In this document: positions 36,821 through 46,017 of the stretch, in pieces
How the letters are laid out: every line of letters starts with the position of its first letter
Numbering within the stretch: position 1 is the stretch's first letter
NCBI RefSeq assembly: GCF_008711325.1
Contig: NZ_VXDB01000018.1
Coordinates: 1-64,000 of the forward strand
DNA from: Roseibium sediminis
Lineage (GTDB): Bacteria > Pseudomonadota > Alphaproteobacteria > Rhizobiales > Stappiaceae
Direction: 5' to 3'
DNA: 64,000 bases
Notes under the pieces: generated by a model
Told to the model about the DNA's origin: nothing
Databases searched by the model: none
Seen by the model: only the letters and a program-made list of their open reading frames with translations
Made by a program: the position numbers and the translations under genes

Positions 36821-37600
36821 ATGCAGTGGATCCTTCAAAAATTTGAGGATACGGAAAATCTAGTACCAATCCTTGAGCGTTTGGGCGCTAGATGGTCTTG
36901 GCACAAGGTTGTTCCATTCGTGGGAGACCTTTTTCCGGAACCTGTTGTTGAAGATCCAAGCGCTGTTGTCATGTTTGGTTCTTATTCACTGAGGTTCTTT
37001 TCCGAGCGGCGAGGTTATCGACCTGGAGTGTTCGTAATCAGACCATTTGTCCATCAGGAGGCCTGGTACCCATTTTTGTTGAATGGTCGCAATGCTCAGT
37101 TTCTGACTGTCAGGGATATACCTGCACATCTTCCAGATGACGGAAAAGACTGGTTCTTCCGTCCTGTTGATGACAGCAAGGCTGAACCAGGAAGTGTCAT
37201 GTCAGCAAGGGATATCATTAGCCTTGCTGAGCAGGTGCTGCGTCTGAAGGAAGATGAAACTCCAGTTGGTTCGTTACGCCACGATACTGAGTTGATGTTG
37301 AGTGAGCCGAAACGCATCCTAAAGGAGTGGCGCCTTTGGATCGTTGGTGCGCAGATTGTCACGTACTCCCTTTATAGGGATGGAAGTCGTGTTGTGTACC
37401 GCCATGAAATTGATGAAGACGCCTTGGAATTTGCCAAGACAATGGTTTCCCTACATCCAGATTATTCGCCAGCCTACGTGATGGATGTGTGCCGGACAGA
37501 AGAAGGCCTTTTTATCGTCGAAACTAACTGCCTAAATGCAGCTGGATTTTATGCGGCAGACTTGGAAAAACTTGTGAATGCTATCGAGGAGATCGGTTAG
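36821..37600 (+). CDS. ATP-grasp domain protein (DUF4343/R2K-like)
   Basis: A 259-aa protein that looks like a divergent ATP-grasp of the R2K type (DUF4343). Supporting features are KDWFFRPVDDSKAEPGSVM (about 107-125), with the Arg and Lys expected to contact nucleotide, EWRLWIVG (about 169-176), and the C-terminal metal-binding strand AYVMDVC followed by LFIVETNCLNAAGFYAADL. ATP-grasp enzymes of this clade are predicted peptide or protein ligases, often in phages and biological-conflict loci; no activity is known for this one. No clear ribosome site. It is flanked by 60-bp direct repeats and has a base composition unlike its neighbours, so recent acquisition is likely. Confidence 0.75.
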   Translation: MQWILQKFEDTENLVPILERLGARWSWHKVVPFVGDLFPEPVVEDPSAVVMFGSYSLRFFSERRGYRPGVFVIRPFVHQEAWYPFLLNGRNAQFLTVRDIPAHLPDDGKDWFFRPVDDSKAEPGSVMSARDIISLAEQVLRLKEDETPVGSLRHDTELMLSEPKRILKEWRLWIVGAQIVTYSLYRDGSRVVYRHEIDEDALEFAKTMVSLHPDYSPAYVMDVCRTEEGLFIVETNCLNAAGFYAADLEKLVNAIEEIG

Positions 37601-37620
37601 GGTGAGTTGTATTGTCTCCC

Positions 37621-37680
37621 CGCCTTCGGGCAGCTCAGGAGGCCGATGATATGGGCATCGTGACCCGAGGCCCGAAGGCG
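37621..37680. repeat. 60-bp direct repeat, right copy
   Basis: The second copy of 36730-36789, differing only at its twelfth base (A for C). It is followed by GATGCGCCTGACTGA, the probable original end of the exporter gene. Its inverted ends are 11 bp (CGCCTTCGGGC and GCCCGAAGGCG). Confidence 0.95.
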
Positions 37681-37701
37681 GATGCGCCTGACTGATCAAG
37701 G

Positions 37702-37890
37702 TCAGGCGGCAAGCTTGCGGGAAAGTTGAACCTCGCAGTCGTTCGACGGAGTTTCGTGCTGTCTTGCGAGGGTCTCTTTCGTGGTAAAGGGGCGCCAATT
37801 GATGAGTGACCAAAAGGCGTTGCTTCGGATCTTGCGGGCGCGGGCATCGTAGTGGCGCAGCAGCTCCGGTGTCAGTGTGATGTGTGTCAT
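37702..37890 (-). CDS. small conserved-looking hypothetical protein
   Basis: A 62-aa basic protein starting MTHITLTPELLRHYDARARKI with an aromatic centre (NAFWSLINWRPF). AGGAG lies 8 nt before the ATG, which is the main evidence for it. It has no TM helix or signal peptide. It is divergent from the LysR gene across about 95 nt. I do not recognise a domain, and no function is proposed. Confidence 0.55.
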   Translation of the reverse strand: MTHITLTPELLRHYDARARKIRSNAFWSLINWRPFTTKETLARQHETPSNDCEVQLSRKLAA

Positions 37891-37985
37891 GATCAGTCTC
37901 CTGTCGTGTTGAAACGAATATGGCGCCTTCGATCAGTTGGTAGAATTGACTTTGCTTTGAAGGTACTTTTCGATATTTTCGAATA

Positions 37986-38936
37986 ATGAGACTGGATGAC
38001 CTAAGCTTCTTTGCCCGTGTTGCCGAATTGGGCAGCTTGTCCGCAGCCGGACGCGAATTCGGCCTGTCGCCGTCGGCGGCAAGCAGCCGGCTGACCAATC
38101 TTGAAAGGGATCTCGGCACACAGCTCGTGGCCCGCACAACCCGCCAGGTCAACCTGACCGAGGCGGGCAAGATCATGCTGGACCATGCTCGTGCAGCTCT
38201 GGGCGAGATTGCTCAGGCGAGAGCGTCGATTGATGCGGCTCAGGACGCGCCGCGCGGCATTTTGAAACTGTCTTCGAACGTGTTTTTCGGGCGCAAGCAT
38301 ATCCTGCCGTATCTGGCAGAGTTTCGGCAGCTCTATCCGGACCTGCGGCTGGAAGTGGACATGTCCGACCGGCTGGTCGATCTGGTTGCGGATGGCTATG
38401 ACGTTGCCATTCGTGGCGCGCCGCTGCCAGATTCCAGTTTGCTTGCCCGCAAGCTGGGCGGCAATCCGCGTGTCCTTTGTGCCAGTCCCGACTACATTGC
38501 ACGGAAAGGCGAACCGCGAAATCCGGAAGAACTGTGCAATCACGACTATATCGGATTTGACCCGATGCCGGTCTGGTACTTCGCCGGGCCGGAGGGGGAG
38601 GTTGCCTTTCCGCTGAAAGACCCTGTCATTTGTGGAGATAGCGGTGATTTTGCCTATGATGCTGCGCTCTATGGCTTGGGATTGACGGTCAAGTCCATTG
38701 CCCATGTCTGGGAGGATTTGCGTGACGGACGGCTTGTTGAAGTCATGACCGATTATCCGGTGACGCGAACCGGCAATATTTATGCAGTCTATCCGCCAAA
38801 CAGGTTCGTGCCGCCGAAGGTGTCCGCATTTGTCGATTTTCTGATCTCCAAATACGGGAGACCACCCTATTGGGAGACCGACTACAGGCTCGCTCGCGGG
38901 GACAGTTCTGTTAAGAGCGGCACGAAAACAGCCTGA
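37986..38936 (+). CDS. LysR-family transcriptional regulator
   Basis: A 316-aa LysR-type regulator. The N-terminal winged helix (1-60) contains FFARVAELGSLSAAGREFGL and SPSAASSRLTNLERDLGTQL. The effector domain follows (about 90-295), with LKLSSNVFFGRKHILPYL and a VDLVADGYDVAIRGAPLPDSSL-type segment (split by one strand), as in the DmlR/CrgA-like group. Length is typical. It is divergent from the 62-aa gene, a possible target. Effector and regulon are unknown. Confidence 0.9.
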   Translation: MRLDDLSFFARVAELGSLSAAGREFGLSPSAASSRLTNLERDLGTQLVARTTRQVNLTEAGKIMLDHARAALGEIAQARASIDAAQDAPRGILKLSSNVFFGRKHILPYLAEFRQLYPDLRLEVDMSDRLVDLVADGYDVAIRGAPLPDSSLLARKLGGNPRVLCASPDYIARKGEPRNPEELCNHDYIGFDPMPVWYFAGPEGEVAFPLKDPVICGDSGDFAYDAALYGLGLTVKSIAHVWEDLRDGRLVEVMTDYPVTRTGNIYAVYPPNRFVPPKVSAFVDFLISKYGRPPYWETDYRLARGDSSVKSGTKTA

Positions 38937-39085
38937 GACCTGCAAAAAGTGTTCTCAGCCAAGGCAAAAGCCACTAGAAGCGAGGCATGGGCCTTGGCAG
39001 TAACTTGCCATTGGCCATCTGATTTGTCTTTTGGCGGCATGACCCGACTATTGGTCCGGGGGAGCTGCCCTAGCTGGAAACTGAT

Positions 39086-39790
39086 ATGTCGATCGTTGAC
39101 TCCATAACCAAGGCCTTTGTTCCGATCCATCGGGAAGGTTGGCCTTTCATTGCCATTGCTTTTGTCTCTGCCATCGTGGTGGGGTGGTTCTTCGATCCGC
39201 TGTTCTGGATCGGCCTCTTGCTCACGGGTTGGGTCTGCTATTTCTTCCGTGATCCGCCGCGCGTGACGCCCGTCCGCGAAGGTCTGATCATTTCACCTGC
39301 CGACGGTGTTGTGAGCCATTGTGGTCCGGTGTTGCCGCCCAAGGAACTGGAACTTGGCGACCAGCCGATGATGCGCGTCTCTATTTTCATGAACGTTTTC
39401 AACGTCCATGTGAACCGCGCACCGATGGATGGCAAGGTGACCCGGGTTGCCTATATCGCCGGCAAGTTCCTGAATGCCGAGTTGGACAAGGCGAGTGAAC
39501 ACAATGAGCGCAACGGTCTTGTGATCGAAAATGGCGACCAGAAAATTGGTGTTGTGCAGATTGCGGGTCTCGTGGCCCGCCGCATCGTTTGCTTCGTGCG
39601 CGAAGGTGAGACGCTTTCTGCCGGCGAGCGCTTTGGCCTGATCCGCTTCGGGTCTCGACTTGATGTCTATTTTCCGGAAAATGTGAAGCCGAAGGTTATG
39701 CTGGGACAGACCATGATAGCCGGTGAAACGATTCTGGCGGATCTGACGGAAACGCCGTCTGATCAACCCATCCTGACCCGAGTTGGCTGA
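39086..39790 (+). CDS. psd: phosphatidylserine decarboxylase (short bacterial class)
   Basis: A 234-aa proenzyme converting phosphatidylserine to phosphatidylethanolamine at the inner membrane. Residues about 15-50 are hydrophobic (one or two short helices). [18 protein letters not shown] (about 93-110) holds the conserved His, and [13 protein letters not shown] (about 188-200) contains the Gly-Ser self-cleavage site that creates the pyruvoyl group. Length matches the short PSD-A class of alphaproteobacteria. It lies directly upstream of pssA, which makes its substrate. Confidence 0.93.
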   Translation: MSIVDSITKAFVPIHREGWPFIAIAFVSAIVVGWFFDPLFWIGLLLTGWVCYFFRDPPRVTPVREGLIISPADGVVSHCGPVLPPKELELGDQPMMRVSIFMNVFNVHVNRAPMDGKVTRVAYIAGKFLNAELDKASEHNERNGLVIENGDQKIGVVQIAGLVARRIVCFVREGETLSAGERFGLIRFGSRLDVYFPENVKPKVMLGQTMIAGETILADLTETPSDQPILTRVG

Positions 39791-39800
39791 GGAACAGCAC

Positions 39801-40670
39801 GTGACAGCAACCGACGATCAGGGCAAACAGAAAAAGCGCCGGTTTGGCCGCGTACCGATCCGGGTGATCCTGCCCAACATGGTGACCCTTCTGGCGCTTT
39901 GTTCCGGTTTGACCGCCATCCGCATGGCTTTTGAGGGGCGTTGGGAATTCGCGGTCGGGGCGGTGCTTCTGGCTGCCGTTCTTGACGCGGTCGACGGGCG
40001 AGTCGCGCGACTTCTGAAAGGAACCTCGCGCTTTGGTGCGGAGCTTGACAGTCTCGCGGACTTTGTCAATTTCGGCGTTACGCCTGCCATTATGCTCTAT
40101 GTCTGGATTTTGCATGAGATGGGCAATCTCGGCTGGATTGCTGCTCTGGTTTTTGCGATTTCCATGGCATTGCGCCTTGCTCGTTTCAACGTCGCACTGG
40201 ACGATCCAAACAAGCCTGCCTGGGCAGTAAACTTCTTTACCGGAGTGCCGGCGCCTGCCGCGGCGCTCACGGTATTGGTGCCGCTGTATCTTTCCTTTCT
40301 TGGCTTCTTGCCCCAATGGCCGGAGTTTGCCGGGCCGATTGCCATTTATGTGCTTCTGATCGGCTTCCTGATGGTGAGCCGCATTCCGACCTTTTCCGGC
40401 AAGACACTCGGCACCCGCATCCGCCGGGATCTGGTTCTGCCGCTGATCGTCGTGACTGTTCTGGTCGTGGCGCTGACGGTGAGTTACCCGTTCAAGGTGC
40501 TGGCTGTCTGCTCCATGCTGTATCTTGCGTCCATACCCTTCGCATGGCGCGCGCATCGCAAATGTCTGCGGGGCGAGGACTGCGAAGTTTTCGAGTCGGA
40601 CGATGATGACGACGACGAGGATGTCGATCTGGATGAAATCCAGAAGCAGGATGCGCGTTCGGGTCAGTAA
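39801..40670 (+). CDS. pssA: CDP-diacylglycerol--serine O-phosphatidyltransferase
   Basis: A 289-aa inner-membrane enzyme joining CDP-diacylglycerol and serine to form phosphatidylserine. The CDP-alcohol phosphotransferase signature runs from DAVDGRVARLL through FGAELDSLADFVNFG (about 57-85), with the D-x2-DG-x2-AR-x8-G-x3-D-x3-D spacing. About seven further helices follow. The C-terminus is strikingly acidic (ESDDDDDDEDVDLDE). GTG 39801 is preferred because GAGGAA lies 6 nt upstream; a TTG at 39783 would overlap the psd stop. It is cotranscribed with psd. Confidence 0.92.
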   Translation: MTATDDQGKQKKRRFGRVPIRVILPNMVTLLALCSGLTAIRMAFEGRWEFAVGAVLLAAVLDAVDGRVARLLKGTSRFGAELDSLADFVNFGVTPAIMLYVWILHEMGNLGWIAALVFAISMALRLARFNVALDDPNKPAWAVNFFTGVPAPAAALTVLVPLYLSFLGFLPQWPEFAGPIAIYVLLIGFLMVSRIPTFSGKTLGTRIRRDLVLPLIVVTVLVVALTVSYPFKVLAVCSMLYLASIPFAWRAHRKCLRGEDCEVFESDDDDDDEDVDLDEIQKQDARSGQ

Positions 40671-40706
40671 GAAGCCCGATAAGATATTAGCGAAGGAGAT
40701 GCCGAG

Positions 40707-41231
40707 ATGGCCGAACCGACCATTCGTGCTGCTCTGCCTTCAGATTTGGCAGACATTCTGGACCTCTATCCGAAGGCCTTTCCGGACGAGGATCTGGTGC
40801 CGCTGGTCCGTGAGCTCCTGGAAGGCGAGGTGGACTTGCTTTCCCTTGTTGCGACAAGGGGCGAGGCCATTGTGGGCCATGTAATCTTCACGGCCTGCAA
40901 GGTTGAGGAGACAGGGGAGCCTGTTGCGCTTCTTGGTCCGCTCTGCGTTTCACCCGACTGCCAAAGACAAGGCATTGGATCCCGGCTGATCGCGGCCGGT
41001 GTCGCGGAGTTCGCTCGTCGCGAGGTCAGGGAAGTTTTGGTGCTGGGTGATCCAGCCTATTATTCGCGAGCCGGGTTCAAGCCAAGGGCGGCTCTGAAGA
41101 CCCCGTGTCCAATTCCGCGGGAATGGGCCGAGGCCTGGCAAACCATGCCGCTGCAGCCGGGTTCACAGCCGCTTACGGGGCAGCTATGGGTGCCGGGTCC
41201 ATGGCAGGCGAAAGCGCTCTGGTCAGCTTGA
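40707..41231 (+). CDS. GNAT-family N-acetyltransferase
   Basis: A 174-aa cytosolic acetyltransferase of the YhbS-like group. The acetyl-CoA loop is GPLCVSPDCQRQGIGSRLIAAG (split around the R/QxxGxG/A turn, about 81-102), preceded by VGHVIFTACKV and followed by VLGDPAYYSRAGFKP. The acceptor is unknown. AAGGAG precedes the ATG. It follows pssA by 36 nt and ends at a bidirectional terminator. Confidence 0.87.
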   Translation: MAEPTIRAALPSDLADILDLYPKAFPDEDLVPLVRELLEGEVDLLSLVATRGEAIVGHVIFTACKVEETGEPVALLGPLCVSPDCQRQGIGSRLIAAGVAEFARREVREVLVLGDPAYYSRAGFKPRAALKTPCPIPREWAEAWQTMPLQPGSQPLTGQLWVPGPWQAKALWSA

Positions 41232-41260
41232 AGACATCAAAACTGCAAGAACAATAAAAT

Positions 41261-41287
41261 AACCGCCGGAAAACTCCGGCGGTTTTT
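41261..41287. terminator. bidirectional terminator between the acetyltransferase and RND genes
   Basis: AACCGCCGGA pairs with TCCGGCGGTT across a short AAAC loop. A T-run follows on the plus strand, and A-rich bases precede it, giving a T-rich run on the minus strand. It lies between the stops of the two convergent genes. Confidence 0.9.
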
Positions 41288-41304
41288 GTCTGTTGTGTTT
41301 GCCG

Positions 41305-44300
41305 TTACTCGGCTGCCTGCGGCAAGTCCTGTTGGGCTTCCGTCGGCCGGTCCTTTTTCGGCATGGCAACGATTTGGGCGGCGGGGCGTTGTTCCTGCTG
41401 TGCGGGAACTGCTTCCTCGTTGCCCGTATCGGCACCAGCGCCTGCATTTGTCGTCGCAGTCTGGAGTGCCAGATTGCGACGGGTCGCGCGGCGATCCATG
41501 ATCCGGTGCCACGACTTCACCCATACGCTCGGCGCGGCGATCATCACCGGAATGATCAGCAACGTTAGGATGGTGGAGAAGGCGAGGCCGGCAATGACGG
41601 CGGTCGACAACTGCACCCACCAAACAGCGGTGATGCCACCAACCGCAGTGACCTGGTTGAAGAAGTCGAAGTTCACCTTGGTTGCCATCGGGATCAGGCC
41701 CGCAATGGTGGTGATGGTGGTCAGCAGGATCGGGCGGATACGCTGGGCCGATGTTTTCAGGATTGCATCCAGCGGCTCAAGTCCGTCCTCGCGGAAGCGG
41801 TTATAGGTGTCGATCAGAACAATTGCGTTGTTAACGACGATGCCTGCAAGCGCAACCACCCCGGTCCCGGTCATGATGATCGAGAACTTCTGCCCGGTGA
41901 TCATCATCCCCAGCAGCACACCGAAGACCGACAGGACCACCGTGGAGAGGGTCAGGAAGGTCTGGTAGAACGAGTTGAACTGGGTGAGCAGGATCAGGAA
42001 CATCAGGAAGAGCGACGCGATCATCGCCTTCATGAGGAACTCGCCGGACTCCTTCTGGTCCTCGTCCGCGCCACGGAACTGCAGGAACACGTTTGACGGC
42101 CAGGTTTCTGTCTCCAGCCAGTCCTCGATTTCCTTGACCTTCTCGTCGACCGTTGCGCCTGTCGTCTTGTCCACGCTGGCTTTCACCATCATGGAATAGA
42201 AGCCGTCGCGACGCACGATTTCCGAGACTTTCTGGGCCGGCTGGCGGTCCACGAAGTTGGCGAGCGGAACCAGACCAAGAGGGGTCTGCAGGCGCAGCTG
42301 GTCCATGCGGTCGACGGTTCGCTCGGATTCTGGAAGACGAACGCGAATGTCGATTTCGTCTTCGGAATCTGTCGGACGGTAGGTACCGATCAGAACGCCA
42401 TTGGTGACCAGCTGGATCATCTTGCCAACGGATGCAATATCCGCCTTGAAGCGAGCCGCCTGTTCGCGGTCAATGGCAACACGCCATTCGATACCGGGCA
42501 GGGAGCGATCGTCTTCCTGATCCATCAGGTCGTCAATTCCATCCAGATGGGCGCGCACTTTGGCGACATTCTCCACCATGGCGGCGTAATCGGTCGACCG
42601 CACTTCAAGCTGGATATCCTTGCCCGTAGGTGGCCCCCCCTCGATCTTGCGCGGCTCGACCTTGATGCCTGGCAGGTCTGCGGTCAGGTTGCGGATATCG
42701 GCAGCAATCTGCTTGTATTCCCGGCGGCAGCAATAGTCTGCCAGTTCCAGCTGCAATTCGCCGATCACGTCATTGGGTTTGTCGGAAACACCGCCAATGG
42801 ACGGTCCACCACCGCCGCCGCCACCCGGTGCTTTTGCAACGGTGATGACGTTCTTGATGCCCGGAATGGCGAGAATGATAGCCTCGATGTCCTTGACGAT
42901 GGCAAGGGATTCGGCTGCAGAGATGTTGCCGCGCCCGGAGACGAGCACCACAGCCTGTTCGGGTTCCTCATCGACGAAGAACTCCACACCGGTCGGGTTC
43001 GCAGAGAAGCTTGCCACGATTGCAAAACACCCGCCGACCAGCAGAAGAACCGCTGCGATGTTGCCAATCGGATTGCCTGCAAAGAGGCGCAGGAGACGGA
43101 CATATGCGCCCGTCATGCCGCTCACCTTCTTGACGTCAAAGGCTTCGGTTCCTGAAAGAGCGGCTGCCTGCTGTTGTTCCAGTTGAGCGCGCTTTGCAGC
43201 CCGCTCCTGCGACCAGCGTACGAAGGGACGCAGGATGCGATAGGAGACATAACCGACGACAAAGAAGGCAAGGATCGCGGCACCAGTCTGTAGCAGGGCT
43301 GCCTGGTTTGCAGCGTCCTCAATGGCGCCAACCTGACCACCGAGCGGAATGTTCGCGACGATGAGGGCGACCAGAAGAGCGACGGTACCTGCACTGAGCA
43401 GCGCAGCATAGCGGCTGATCCAGCGGGAGACCTGAGCCAGAATGCCGCCGGTGACAGGCAGGAACACCATTGCCGTGACCAGCGAAGCTGTCAGGACGAT
43501 GATCACCATGATCGGCAGGTAGCTCATGAACTCGCCTGCAACGCCGGGCCACAGGAGCATGGGCAGGAAGGCGACAAGTGTTGTCGCAGTGGACGAAACA
43601 ATCGGCCAGAACATCAGCTTGGCGGCGCGGATATAGGCCTCGCGGTCCTCCATGCCTTCCTGAATCTTCCGGTCCGCATATTCGGTCATCACGATGGCGC
43701 CGTCGACCAGAAGGCCGACCGTCAGCACAAGGCCGAACATCACCATGATGTTGACCGTGTAGCCGATGCCGCCAAGGATCAGGAAGCCGACCATGAACGA
43801 GGCCGGGATCGACAGACCAACCAGGAGGGCCGAACGCAGGCCGAGGGCGGCCAGAACCAGCACCATCACGAGGAAGATAGCGGTCAGGATCGACGATTGC
43901 AGCGAGCCGAGGATTTCGAAGATGTTGGACGATGAATCCAGCATCATGTTGACCTTGATCGTCTCGGGCCAATCGGCAGAGGCGGCTTGCACGACAGCGC
44001 GGACGGCACTGTTGTTCTCGATGATGTTGGTGCCGATCCGCTTGGTGACTTCAAGGGCAATGGCAGGCTGGCCGTTCACACGGGTGTAGGAGCTTGCATC
44101 CTTGAAGGTTCGGCGGATTTCGGCAATGTCGGACAGAGTGACGACACCTTCGCCGCTTTGCTTGATCGGCAGGGAGTAGATGTCCTTCGCTGTCTCGACG
44201 AGGCCCGGAACCTTGACGTTGAAACGGCCATGACCACCATCAATGAACCCCGCGGGTACGAGCTGGTTGTTGGCCGTCAGCGTCTGGAACAATTCGGCTT

Positions 44301-44895
44301 GCGAGATCGAATAGGCTTCGAGTTTCTGGGAATCGATCAGGACTTCCAGCATTTCTTCCCGGTGACCGGAAAGCTCTGCTGAACGAACTGTATCGATTGC
44401 CTCGATCTGGTCCTTCAGGCGGCGCGCATGCTGATACAGAGTGCGCTCCGGTACGTCGCCGGAAAGCGTGACCCACATGACGGGAATGAGCGCGAAATTT
44501 GTTTCCGATATCGTCGGCTCTTCGGCCGCATCCGGCAGTTCGCCCTTGGCCTGATCGACCTTGTCACGAACATCGGCAAGCGCTTCGTCCTTGTTGAAGG
44601 AAATATCGAATTCCAGAACGATACCGGCATGGCCCTCGGAGGCGATCGCGGTGATTTCCTTCAGTCCGTCCAGTCCGCGCAGTTCGGTTTCCATCGGGCG
44701 AACGAGCAAGCGCTCGGCATCCTCCGGCGAAATTCCCTGCTGGGCAATGGAGACATAGAACACCGGAACATCGATGTCCGGGTCACTTTCCTTCGGGATC
44801 GAAATGTAGGTGGCGATACCGGCCGCAACCAGCGCCAGCATCAGCACGAATACGGTCTTGGGGCGACGCAGTATGTCTTCAAGCATGGAGATCAT
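41305..44895 (-). CDS. RND efflux permease with extra central membrane segment
   Basis: A 1196-aa inner-membrane proton-driven exporter of the HAE/AcrB superfamily. TM1 and the porter domain (about 1-330) are followed by helices 2-6 with GLVLTVGLLVDGAIVMTEY (about 397-415) and, in the second half, GIVVNNAIVLIDTYN. It is roughly 150 residues longer than AcrB-type pumps; the surplus lies mainly at about 485-590, between the two repeats, and contains two extra hydrophobic helices plus a Gln/Ala/Lys-rich linker. Only one Asp of the usual Asp-Asp pair is present in helix 4. Its start overlaps the adaptor stop (ATGA). Confidence 0.9.
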   Translation of the reverse strand: MISMLEDILRRPKTVFVLMLALVAAGIATYISIPKESDPDIDVPVFYVSIAQQGISPEDAERLLVRPMETELRGLDGLKEITAIASEGHAGIVLEFDISFNKDEALADVRDKVDQAKGELPDAAEEPTISETNFALIPVMWVTLSGDVPERTLYQHARRLKDQIEAIDTVRSAELSGHREEMLEVLIDSQKLEAYSISQAELFQTLTANNQLVPAGFIDGGHGRFNVKVPGLVETAKDIYSLPIKQSGEGVVTLSDIAEIRRTFKDASSYTRVNGQPAIALEVTKRIGTNIIENNSAVRAVVQAASADWPETIKVNMMLDSSSNIFEILGSLQSSILTAIFLVMVLVLAALGLRSALLVGLSIPASFMVGFLILGGIGYTVNIMVMFGLVLTVGLLVDGAIVMTEYADRKIQEGMEDREAYIRAAKLMFWPIVSSTATTLVAFLPMLLWPGVAGEFMSYLPIMVIIVLTASLVTAMVFLPVTGGILAQVSRWISRYAALLSAGTVALLVALIVANIPLGGQVGAIEDAANQAALLQTGAAILAFFVVGYVSYRILRPFVRWSQERAAKRAQLEQQQAAALSGTEAFDVKKVSGMTGAYVRLLRLFAGNPIGNIAAVLLLVGGCFAIVASFSANPTGVEFFVDEEPEQAVVLVSGRGNISAAESLAIVKDIEAIILAIPGIKNVITVAKAPGGGGGGGPSIGGVSDKPNDVIGELQLELADYCCRREYKQIAADIRNLTADLPGIKVEPRKIEGGPPTGKDIQLEVRSTDYAAMVENVAKVRAHLDGIDDLMDQEDDRSLPGIEWRVAIDREQAARFKADIASVGKMIQLVTNGVLIGTYRPTDSEDEIDIRVRLPESERTVDRMDQLRLQTPLGLVPLANFVDRQPAQKVSEIVRRDGFYSMMVKASVDKTTGATVDEKVKEIEDWLETETWPSNVFLQFRGADEDQKESGEFLMKAMIASLFLMFLILLTQFNSFYQTFLTLSTVVLSVFGVLLGMMITGQKFSIIMTGTGVVALAGIVVNNAIVLIDTYNRFREDGLEPLDAILKTSAQRIRPILLTTITTIAGLIPMATKVNFDFFNQVTAVGGITAVWWVQLSTAVIAGLAFSTILTLLIIPVMIAAPSVWVKSWHRIMDRRATRRNLALQTATTNAGAGADTGNEEAVPAQQEQRPAAQIVAMPKKDRPTEAQQDLPQAAE

Positions 44896-45995
44896 TGTGC
44901 AACCTCGGCCGTTTCAAATACCGGCTCGACCAGCTGGCCGTCCTTGACGTAATCCTGTCCCACCACAATCGCGGTCACTTCTTCCGGCAAACCGCCAATC
45001 CACATGCCGTCCTGCTCGCCGCCCAATACTTTCACGGGGTGAAAGACCGTATGGTCGGTGTCATCAACCGCGCGGATACCGACCTGGCCAGCATCGTTGA
45101 GGGTAAGGATTGCCGGAGAGATCTTGTGGGCGCGCTCCTTGGGCAGAGGCAGGCGGGTGAGGGCGGTCACACCGTCCCGGGCCGCGCCATCCTTGTTTTC
45201 AAGCTCGACCTCGATGCGGAATGTACGGGTATCCGGATCGGAGGCGGGAGAAACGTATCGCACCTTGCCGGAGAGACGGTCGCCCGTGATCAGTTCAACA
45301 TCGGCGGGCATGCCCACAGAGATCAGTCCGATATTGATCTCGGATACCTGACCGGTGGCTATGATCGGGTCGGTGTTGACGACGGTGGCGCAAATATCGC
45401 CGTTCTGCAGGAAGTCGCCGACATTGGCCATGGAACTTTGAACAACGCCATCGATGGGTGCGCGAATGACGGTCCGGTTCAGCTCCAGCTCGGCTTCCTT
45501 GAGGCGTGCCTTGGCGGCGTCAAGAAGGGCCTTTACGGCTGCCACCCGTGTCTGGGCGGTGAAACCCTTGGTAACGAGCTGTTCGGCGGCTTCGTGATCG
45601 AGGACCGCCTGTGCGAGATTGGCCCGCGCCTCCAACAGCTTGGCTTCGCGGTTGCTCGTCTCCAGACGGCACAGGACGTCACCTGCCTTGACCTGCTGAC
45701 CTTCATGAGCGGCCCGCTCAATCACCTTGTCATTCGTTTCAGAGCGAACGGCAACCTTTGCTTCGGCTTCGGTGCGGCCCCTGATGTCCAGAACCGCCTG
45801 ACGGTCTTCGGCAACGAGTTTCTGGACCTTCACGCGGAAGAGGTCCTTCTTCTCGCTTTTCAGTCTTTCTGCTGGCGGGGGCGTCGCATTCGCGCCGTCA
45901 CCGGTTCCGCCCTCAACAATCGTGCCGTTGTACATCCAGGCACCAATGCCTGCGGCAAGTCCGACGGCCAGAATATAGGAAAATTTCAAACGCAT
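44892..45995 (-). CDS. RND periplasmic adaptor (HlyD/MFP family)
   Basis: A 367-aa membrane-fusion protein linking the RND pump to an outer-membrane channel. An N-terminal helix (about 5-22) anchors or exports it. The biotinyl-lipoyl half-motifs (EGQQVKAGDVLCRLETSNRE about 104-123 and RAPIDGVVQSS about 176) flank a coiled-coil hairpin (about 115-175). Beta-barrel and membrane-proximal domains follow. ATG 45995 has GGAG 6 nt upstream. It is the middle gene of the padR-adaptor-RND operon. No TolC homologue is in the window. Confidence 0.9.
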   Translation of the reverse strand: MRLKFSYILAVGLAAGIGAWMYNGTIVEGGTGDGANATPPPAERLKSEKKDLFRVKVQKLVAEDRQAVLDIRGRTEAEAKVAVRSETNDKVIERAAHEGQQVKAGDVLCRLETSNREAKLLEARANLAQAVLDHEAAEQLVTKGFTAQTRVAAVKALLDAAKARLKEAELELNRTVIRAPIDGVVQSSMANVGDFLQNGDICATVVNTDPIIATGQVSEINIGLISVGMPADVELITGDRLSGKVRYVSPASDPDTRTFRIEVELENKDGAARDGVTALTRLPLPKERAHKISPAILTLNDAGQVGIRAVDDTDHTVFHPVKVLGGEQDGMWIGGLPEEVTAIVVGQDYVKDGQLVEPVFETAEVAQ

Positions 45996-46017
45996 GAGTA
46001 ACTCCGGGATCTCGTGA

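Larger units (their letters stand above)
36790..37680. mobile_element. putative 891-bp single-gene insertion unit
   Basis: The segment between the end of the left 60-bp repeat and the end of the right one carries one gene and one repeat copy. Joining the sequence before it to that after it restores an uninterrupted exporter reading frame ending GPKADAPD and a TGA. The cargo is visibly AT-richer: one hand-counted 60-base line (36841-36900) has 27 G/C against 38 in the exporter (36481-36540). No integrase or transposase is present. Mobility is inferred from the repeats. Confidence 0.6.

Noticed and set aside
44895-46001. 368-codon open frame antisense to the RND adaptor
   Set aside because: No recognisable domain; the adaptor frame is supported by lipoyl motifs, a ribosome site and operon position.
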